A model generated the notes under the pieces. It was not told the origin of the DNA, did no database searches, and saw only the letters and a program-made list of their open reading frames with translations. The position numbers were made by a program, and so were the translations under genes. From NCBI GenBank assembly GCA_963704025.1, contig CAVPGP010000002.1, forward strand, positions 997,424 to 1,061,423: DNA of 64,000 nucleotides. Direction: 5' to 3'. The stretch comes from CAVPGP01 sp963704025 (GTDB taxonomy: Bacteria; Actinomycetota; Thermoleophilia; Gaiellales; Gaiellaceae). Below are positions 59,781-64,000 of this stretch, in pieces; position 1 is the first letter of the stretch; every line of letters begins with the position of its first letter.

Positions 59781-60375
59781 CAGCACGGTTGCATCGTCAG
59801 CGGCGGTACGGCTGGTGAGTCCGAGGGTACGTTGTTGGAAACACCCACGCATGGCTTCGTTCAGCGCAAAGGCTGACGCTTCGACATCATGGGCTCGTAG
59901 CACCCCGGCATCGACTCCTTCTTTAATGATGCTGGCGATAAAGTTAGGATGTAGCCGAGGTAGAGGTCAAGCATCTGAGCAGCTTCAGGATGGTTTGGAG
60001 CGGCGGCAAGAAAATTTCGCTCCAGCAGAAGCATCTTGAAGAAATCTCGTTGCGAATCGCTCAATTCCATGCTTGCCTCAACTGACCCGGCACAGCTTCT
60101 CTAGGGGTTGAGTGAGCCTCTTCGACTTCCGCACGAATCTGATTGGTGAAGTTCACCATGCCCTGCTCGACCGCCGCCTTGAGCAGTTCTTCTTTGGTAT
60201 GGAAGTAAAGATAGACAGTGCCTTTGGCGATCTTTGCTTCCTCAGCAACCCGATCGATCGTTACCCCCTGAAATCCATGGCGAGCAACCACACGACGTAC
60301 CGCTTCGAGGATTTCACGGACACGAAAGTCCCGGACTAACTCTTCTTTGCCGTTTGTGACTGAATTTCTAGTCAT
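59770..60375 (-). pseudogene. TetR-family regulator, frame-broken twice and cut at the join
   Basis: The HTH REILEAVRRVVARHGFQGVTIDRVAEEAKIAKGTVYLYFHTKEELL is intact from ATG at 60375. The frame breaks near 60,070 (continuing SDSQRDFFKMLLLERNFLAAAPNHPEAAQMLDLYLGYI in another frame). It breaks again near 59,955 (continuing NFIASIIKEGVDAGVLRAHDVEASAFALNEAMRGCFQQRTLGLTSR). The last residues are lost at the chimeric join. A matching palindrome lies over its start region. Confidence 0.85.
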
Positions 60376-60395
60376 ATGACTGACCATACAGTCAT
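60357..60395 (+). promoter_or_regulatory. Candidate TetR operators
   Basis: ATGACTG (60376-60382), 6 bases, then CAGTCAT (60389-60395): perfect 7-bp arms. A related TGACT...AGTCA pair lies at 60357-60374. They sit at the start of the tetR gene, in the divergent region facing the Uma2 gene, as auto-regulated TetR sites usually do. Confidence 0.65.
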
Positions 60396-60869
60396 TCTAA
60401 AGACAAATTCAATCCTCGTTTTCGCAAAAAAGACTAGGAAGATTTGGGACAGCACATCGGGCAACTGTGCGGCCCAACATCAACTCGGCGAGGTTTTCGA
60501 CTCAAGCACTGGATATCGCCTCCCGTCAGGAGATACAATCGAACCAGATGTCTCTTTTATCTCCTATGCTCGGCTGCAGGCAGGGCCTGCTCCACGCCGA
60601 GGAAAATTTCTCGAAATTGCTCCTAACCTCGTCGTTGAAATTCTCTCGACCCCAACCGCCTTGCGTGATCGCACAGAGAAAAAGGCCATCTACGAACGTA
60701 ATGGCGTCGACGAGTACTGGTTGGTGGATACGGACCGGCGGGAGATTACGGTTTTTCACTTAGTTAATGGTCGCTATGGGACCCGCTCAGGTCTTCCGCG
60801 CGGCGACACACTCACGTCCGTGGCGTCTTGCCACAATTACAATTCCCAGTGAGTAACCTCTTTGTATGA
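60376..60869 (+). CDS. Uma2-family (DUF820) restriction-endonuclease-like protein, frame-broken
   Basis: The family core is clear: HQLGEVFDSSTGYRLPSGDTIEPDVSFISYARLQ (catalytic Asp in EPDVSF), KFLEIAPNLVVEILS, ALRDRTEKKAIYERNGVDEYWLVDTDRREITVFHLVNGRY. The first ~30 residues from ATG 60376 lie on the operator and look unlike the family, so the true start is uncertain. Near 60,828 one base is off. The other frame gives LPQLQFPVSNLFV and a stop at 60,869, the expected end. Confidence 0.78.
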
Positions 60870-60879
60870 GAGTTCAGCT

Positions 60880-61536
60880 ATGGCCTCTGTACAAATCCTT
60901 CCCTCAATTCTCTCAGCAGATTTTCGTTGTTTAGGACAACAGATTGAAGAAGTCGAACGTGCGGGAGCCGATGCTATTCATGTGGATGTGATGGATGGTC
61001 GCTTTGTCCCGAATATCACTATTGGTCCACTGATTGTCGAAGCCGCGCGCAAGAGCACAACTCTGCCGCTCGATGTGCACTTGATGATTGTTGAACCTGA
61101 ACGGTATCTCGCCGACTTTGCCCATGCTGGCGCAGACATTCTTCTCGTCCACCAGGAAACCTGTCCACATCTGCATCGGACGATTGAGCAGATCAAGCAA
61201 CTCGACAAAAAAGCTGGAGTCGTGCTCAATCCCAGCACGCCGGTGTCAACTCTTGAAGAGATTCTCCCGATTGTCGATCAGATTCTGATTATGAGTGTCA
61301 ATCCTGGCTTCGGCGGTCAGAGCTTTATCGAATCAAGTGTGGATAAGGTCCGCCGACTGCGCCGCATGCTCGACGAATGTGGATCTCACGCAGCGATCGA
61401 AATCGACGGTGGGATCGATATGAAGACTGCGCCACGTGTAGTCACTGCTGGTGCGACGATGCTTGTCGCCGGTTCTGCCGTGTTTCGTGCACCAGGCGGG
61501 CCAGGGGAAGGGGTGCAAGGACTCGGAAGAGTATAG
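60880..61536 (+). CDS. rpe: Ribulose-phosphate 3-epimerase (second copy, foreign to the left part)
   Basis: 218 aa from ATG at 60880. ILPSILSADFRCLGQQIEEVERAGADAIHVDVMDGRFVPNITIGPLIVEAA, LDVHLMIVEPERYLADFAHAGADILLVHQE, MSVNPGFGGQSFIESSVDKVRRLR, IEIDGGIDMKTAPRVVTAGATMLVAGSAVF are complete RPE motifs. The protein is of the common proteobacterial/cyanobacterial type and clearly different from the copy at 15,686. Codon third positions are far less GC-rich. Confidence 0.93.
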   Translation: MASVQILPSILSADFRCLGQQIEEVERAGADAIHVDVMDGRFVPNITIGPLIVEAARKSTTLPLDVHLMIVEPERYLADFAHAGADILLVHQETCPHLHRTIEQIKQLDKKAGVVLNPSTPVSTLEEILPIVDQILIMSVNPGFGGQSFIESSVDKVRRLRRMLDECGSHAAIEIDGGIDMKTAPRVVTAGATMLVAGSAVFRAPGGPGEGVQGLGRV

Positions 61537-61634
61537 AAAAGCTGTAGGGAAGAGACATCAAAGGGCAAGAGCTTGGAAAGTGTACGAGTCTCGTGTGGTT
61601 CGATTTATAGAAGTAGAGACCCGGCAGGTCGGGT

Positions 61635-63625
61635 TTAATGTAGGGGCACGGCAGCGCCGTGCCCTTGTTGTCTATTGAATTGGAGAGACACGACGACGTT
61701 ATTCTCTTCGTTCCGTTCGGCGACAACGTCGGTGAAATCGAGTACGGCGATGACCCGTAAGCCAGACAAATCTTCTTCTTCAGGGACTCTGACGTCGAAT
61801 CTGAGAACTTTTATTTTCCCCGCAGCCAATACGGAAATTTCACTATTAGTGAGAAAGACGTCATCCTCATCCAGGCTCTCATCCGCTGACAGGTAGAAAG
61901 CTACTAAAGCCGGCACCGCGGTGGTTTCGGATCCTGGGTTTCCACCTGGAGCGTGCCTGCCAGTTTGCATTTGGGGTTTTTGTCTGAGGCGTTGCATTTC
62001 TGTCTGAGTTCAAGCCATGCCCCGGAGAACCCGGAGAGGCCGGTGTTGATGGTCTCACAATTCGCGAAGCTGTCGAACAAGGAGAAGATAATTGGGCCGC
62101 CGTTACAGGTGTCGGTGCCGCTGCTGCCGTTGAAATGGTCTCCGCCGGCCTCTCCAAACAGCACGTCATCACCGAAACCGCCGGTGATGGTGTCGTTGCC
62201 GTCTCCCCCGCAGAGGATGTCGTTATTACCCCCACCGTTGATGGTGTCGTTGCCACCTAATCCAAGAATGACGTCTGCAGCGTCTACAGTTTTACCTGAA
62301 AAGAGGTCGAAGAAAGATCTGCCATTCAGCGTATCAGGCCCGTTCGTCCCCACACGGGTGGCGTCTGCACTCCCGCAACTGAAGGCATGATAGCGCGCCA
62401 GCGCGAAATCACTACCTGCGCCGCTCGCGCCCGTATTCCCTGCCACCACGATCCTGCCGTCGGTTGCCTGAATCGCCATGGCGAAAGCCGAATCGAGATT
62501 GTTGCCAAAGCCGGTGGTGAGCACTCCGTCGTTGCTGAAGGTGAAATCCAGCGCGCCGTCGGGGTTCAACCGCGCGAGCACGAAATCGAAGTCTTGCGTT
62601 GCTCGTTAGAGTTCCAGCCACCACGATTTTGCCATCGGGCTGGATAGCGACGGCACTCGCCTCGGAGTCGCGGGAGGCAGAGCCGATTATTCGTGTGCCA
62701 CCGTCGCCGAAAGTCGTATCCAGGCTGCCGTTGGCATTGAAGCGCGCAACTCCCATGAACCTATCGCATTGGAAAGGGCTGATGGGGGAGCAGCTAGCGA
62801 CCACCCAGCCACCACGATCCTGCCGTCAGCCTGGAGTGCAAGGGCGTTCGCCCCACCGGACTCGCCTAGGTCAGCGGTAACGGCGAATTCCACGTTTACT
62901 GAGTTAATTTTGACGAGCGCAAAGCCGTTTGCGGAGCGTCCGGCCGCCACAATCATGCCGTCAGGCAGGACGGCCAGGGCGGCGGCTGTCGAGCCGGAAC
63001 CCAAGATTCTCACCACACCGTCGCCACTGAATGGAGGTGTCGTATCCAAAACGCCGTCAGCAGTAAATCGGGCAAGGGCAAACTGGTCGTCCGCCTTGCC
63101 GGCCACCACAATTTTACCGTCAGCCTGTATAGCGACAGCGTTAACGGTTGTGAGGATGGCGTCGCTTACTATCCCGTTGCCGCTGAACGTGTTGTTGTCA
63201 AGCGAGCCGTCGGCGTTATACCGCACCAAGGCAGTGCGGTTAGAAGGAAAGGAGCCGGATTGGCCTACGAATCCCGCCACGACGATCTTACCGTCAGGTT
63301 GGATGGCCACGGCCGTGGCAAAATCACGCTGAGCGGTAAGGCTGGTGGTCACGCGGCCGTCGCCATCGAAGGAGGTATCCAGGCTGCCGCTGGAGTTATA
63401 GCGCGCAAGGGCAAAGTCACCGGCAGAGTCGTTCACGTCCGAACCTCCCACTACGACGATCTTGCCGTCGGCCTGAATGGCTATCGCCGCGCCCGTGTCA
63501 CTCCCACTGAAGTTGGTAGTGACCTTACCGTCCTGGCTGAAGCTGGTGTCCAGATCACCAGGAGCGGCGTGCAGAACGTCGCCGAGAGCAAAAACACACA
63601 ACAGGATACCTAATAGCTTTTTCAT
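61635..63625 (-). CDS. Secreted delta-60-repeat and RTX calcium-binding repeat protein, frame-broken three times
   Basis: The signal peptide is MKKLLGILLCVFALGDVLHA. About seven delta-60 units follow (DLDTSFSQDGKVTTNF...AIQADGKIVVVGG...FALARYNSSGSLDTSFDGDGRV). Then come RTX nonapeptides (GLGGNDTINGGGNNDILCGGDGNDTITGGFGDDVLFGEAGGDHFNG) and a C-terminal CARDB-like tail (VAFYLSADESLDEDDVFLTN...LDFTDVVAERNEENNVVVSL). The frame changes near 62,790, 62,595 and 61,945. Joining the pieces gives one protein of about 660 residues, exported and likely calcium-stabilised on the cell surface. Confidence 0.82.
61643..61664 (+). repeat. Short REP-like palindrome
   Basis: GGGCACGGC (61644-61652), a 3-base loop, then GCCGTGCCC (61656-61664), in the context taggggcacggc...gccgtgccc. 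Repeats of this style are dispersed in several large environmental genomes. It overlaps the very end of the RTX-like gene. Confidence 0.55.
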
Positions 63626-63716
63626 ATATCACTCTCCGTGCAGACATGGTCTGTTATGGTAACTGCCTGGTGAATTTTTCGAAATCACGACCACAGAAGA
63701 TTGGCTCATCGGCTAT

Positions 63717-63776
63717 GTCACCCTGAGCGCAGCGAAGGGTCTCTCTGAGAGATTCTTCGCGTTGCTCAGAATGACA
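63717..63776 (+). repeat. Dispersed inverted repeat, MITE/REP-like
   Basis: A 30-base left arm beginning tgtcaccctgagcgcagcga pairs imperfectly with the right arm ending ttgctcagaatgaca. The CTGAGCGCAGCGAAGGGTCTC / TTCTTCGC...GCTCAGAATGACA pair is a familiar intergenic element in Chloroflexota and other environmental genomes. It lies in the ~200-base gap between two secreted-protein genes. Confidence 0.75.
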
Positions 63777-63831
63777 ATACTGGCTGGTCGCATCGTAAAG
63801 TGTGCCAATGTCATGTGGTTCGATTTAGACC

Positions 63832-63999
63832 TCAGTACAGCGCCTCGCCGAAATGGTCGCCTGCCTCGGGTCCGCCTGGCACTCCAGGACTATCCTGAGT
63901 CCAGAGCTGGTCGTTGGAAAAAGTCAGACCGTCGAAGGAGACAGAACCATAGATGACGTTGACTGCGCCGGCATCGACAATGGTCCCGACGTTTTCTCT
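63832..63999 (-). CDS. FG-GAP/integrin-alpha-type repeat protein, C-terminal fragment (runs off the window)
   Basis: The last 55 residues of a larger protein, read minus from the window end: ENVGTIVDAGAVNVIYGSVS, then LTFSNDQLWTQDSPGVPGGPEAGDHFGEALY and stop. DAGAVNVIYGS and GDHFG.AL are typical of bacterial beta-propeller FG-GAP repeats in secreted proteins. The missing N-terminal part lies beyond base 64,000. Confidence 0.75.
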   Translation of the reverse strand, partial: RENVGTIVDAGAVNVIYGSVSFDGLTFSNDQLWTQDSPGVPGGPEAGDHFGEALY

Positions 64000-64000
64000 C

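Noticed and set aside
59416..60039. Continuous open frame across the join suggesting a fusion protein
   Set aside because: Residues after about 59,765 have no ABC ATPase features and are antisense to TetR sequence; the frame is open by chance.
60376..60470. Start of the Uma2 gene at the ATG of 60,376
   Set aside because: That ATG lies within the TetR-type palindrome, and the first ~30 residues do not resemble the family. It is kept only as an outer limit in the feature list.

Overview
The window has two unlike parts. From base 1 to about 59,765 it is a GC-rich (roughly 70% by eye) chromosome segment packed with genes, many joined by 4-base stop/start overlaps (ATGA or GTGA). The gene content (rpmB-asp23-fakA...recG, priA-def-fmt-rsmB-rpe-rib, tyrA-aroA-cmk-plsC-der-gpsA, class II DAHP synthase, scpAB, lgt, mutS2, mreB, an F420-type luciferase-like oxidoreductase) fits a deep-branching actinobacterium, most likely of the Thermoleophilia (Gaiellales/Solirubrobacterales). 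That placement is inference from gene content and codon use, not from a search. From about 59,765 to 64,000 the base composition drops to about 50-55%, codon use changes, and nearly every gene carries single-base frame breaks. An ABC-transporter ATPase gene is cut in mid-domain at the boundary. I read this as a chimeric join of two unrelated genomes. The second source (TetR regulator, Uma2 nuclease, a second rpe, a delta-60/RTX-repeat secreted protein, an FG-GAP protein, dispersed palindromic repeats) is not actinobacterial in style.

Layout: recG N-terminus (1-522). A two-component system (534-2629) diverges from a tightly coupled redox operon (2773-6299) holding two small membrane proteins, ApbE, a ferric-reductase-like heme membrane protein, a 3Fe-4S ferredoxin, a ferredoxin reductase and another small membrane protein. 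An orphan DppB-type permease follows. Next come DegV/FakB, a lone receiver, FakA, Asp23 and L28 (7394-10838). A long minus-strand run (10,895-22,302) carries the riboflavin genes (ribD, ribE, ribBA, ribH), rpe, rsmB, fmt, def, priA and a flippase-like protein. In the riboflavin block ribE, ribBA and ribH each appear broken by one extra base, and ribH has a long acidic disordered N-terminal extension. A ZIP transporter and a DtxR-type regulator diverge around a clear palindrome (22,348-23,964). metK, a DUF3352-like lipoprotein and the tyrA-to-gpsA operon follow.

At 32,950-33,567 lies a histidine-kinase/response-regulator fusion pseudogene. Class II DAHP synthase diverges from trpS, and trpS is preceded by a short leader ORF containing Trp-Phe-Trp and a 13-bp perfect hairpin, which looks like a tryptophan attenuator. 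After a secreted phosphoesterase and a pseudouridine synthase comes a MarR regulator with palindromic operators. Then follow scpB/scpA, lgt, an ECF sigma factor with its membrane partner, a CBS protein, a proline-iminopeptidase-like hydrolase, dnaE, a lone Hcp, mutS2 and mreB. A plus-strand set (55,858-59,765) of a TIGR04076-like protein, an LLM oxidoreductase and an oligopeptide ABC transporter leads up to the join.

No tRNA or rRNA gene, CRISPR array or insertion sequence was recognised. No gene-free stretch in the window exceeds 300 bases.
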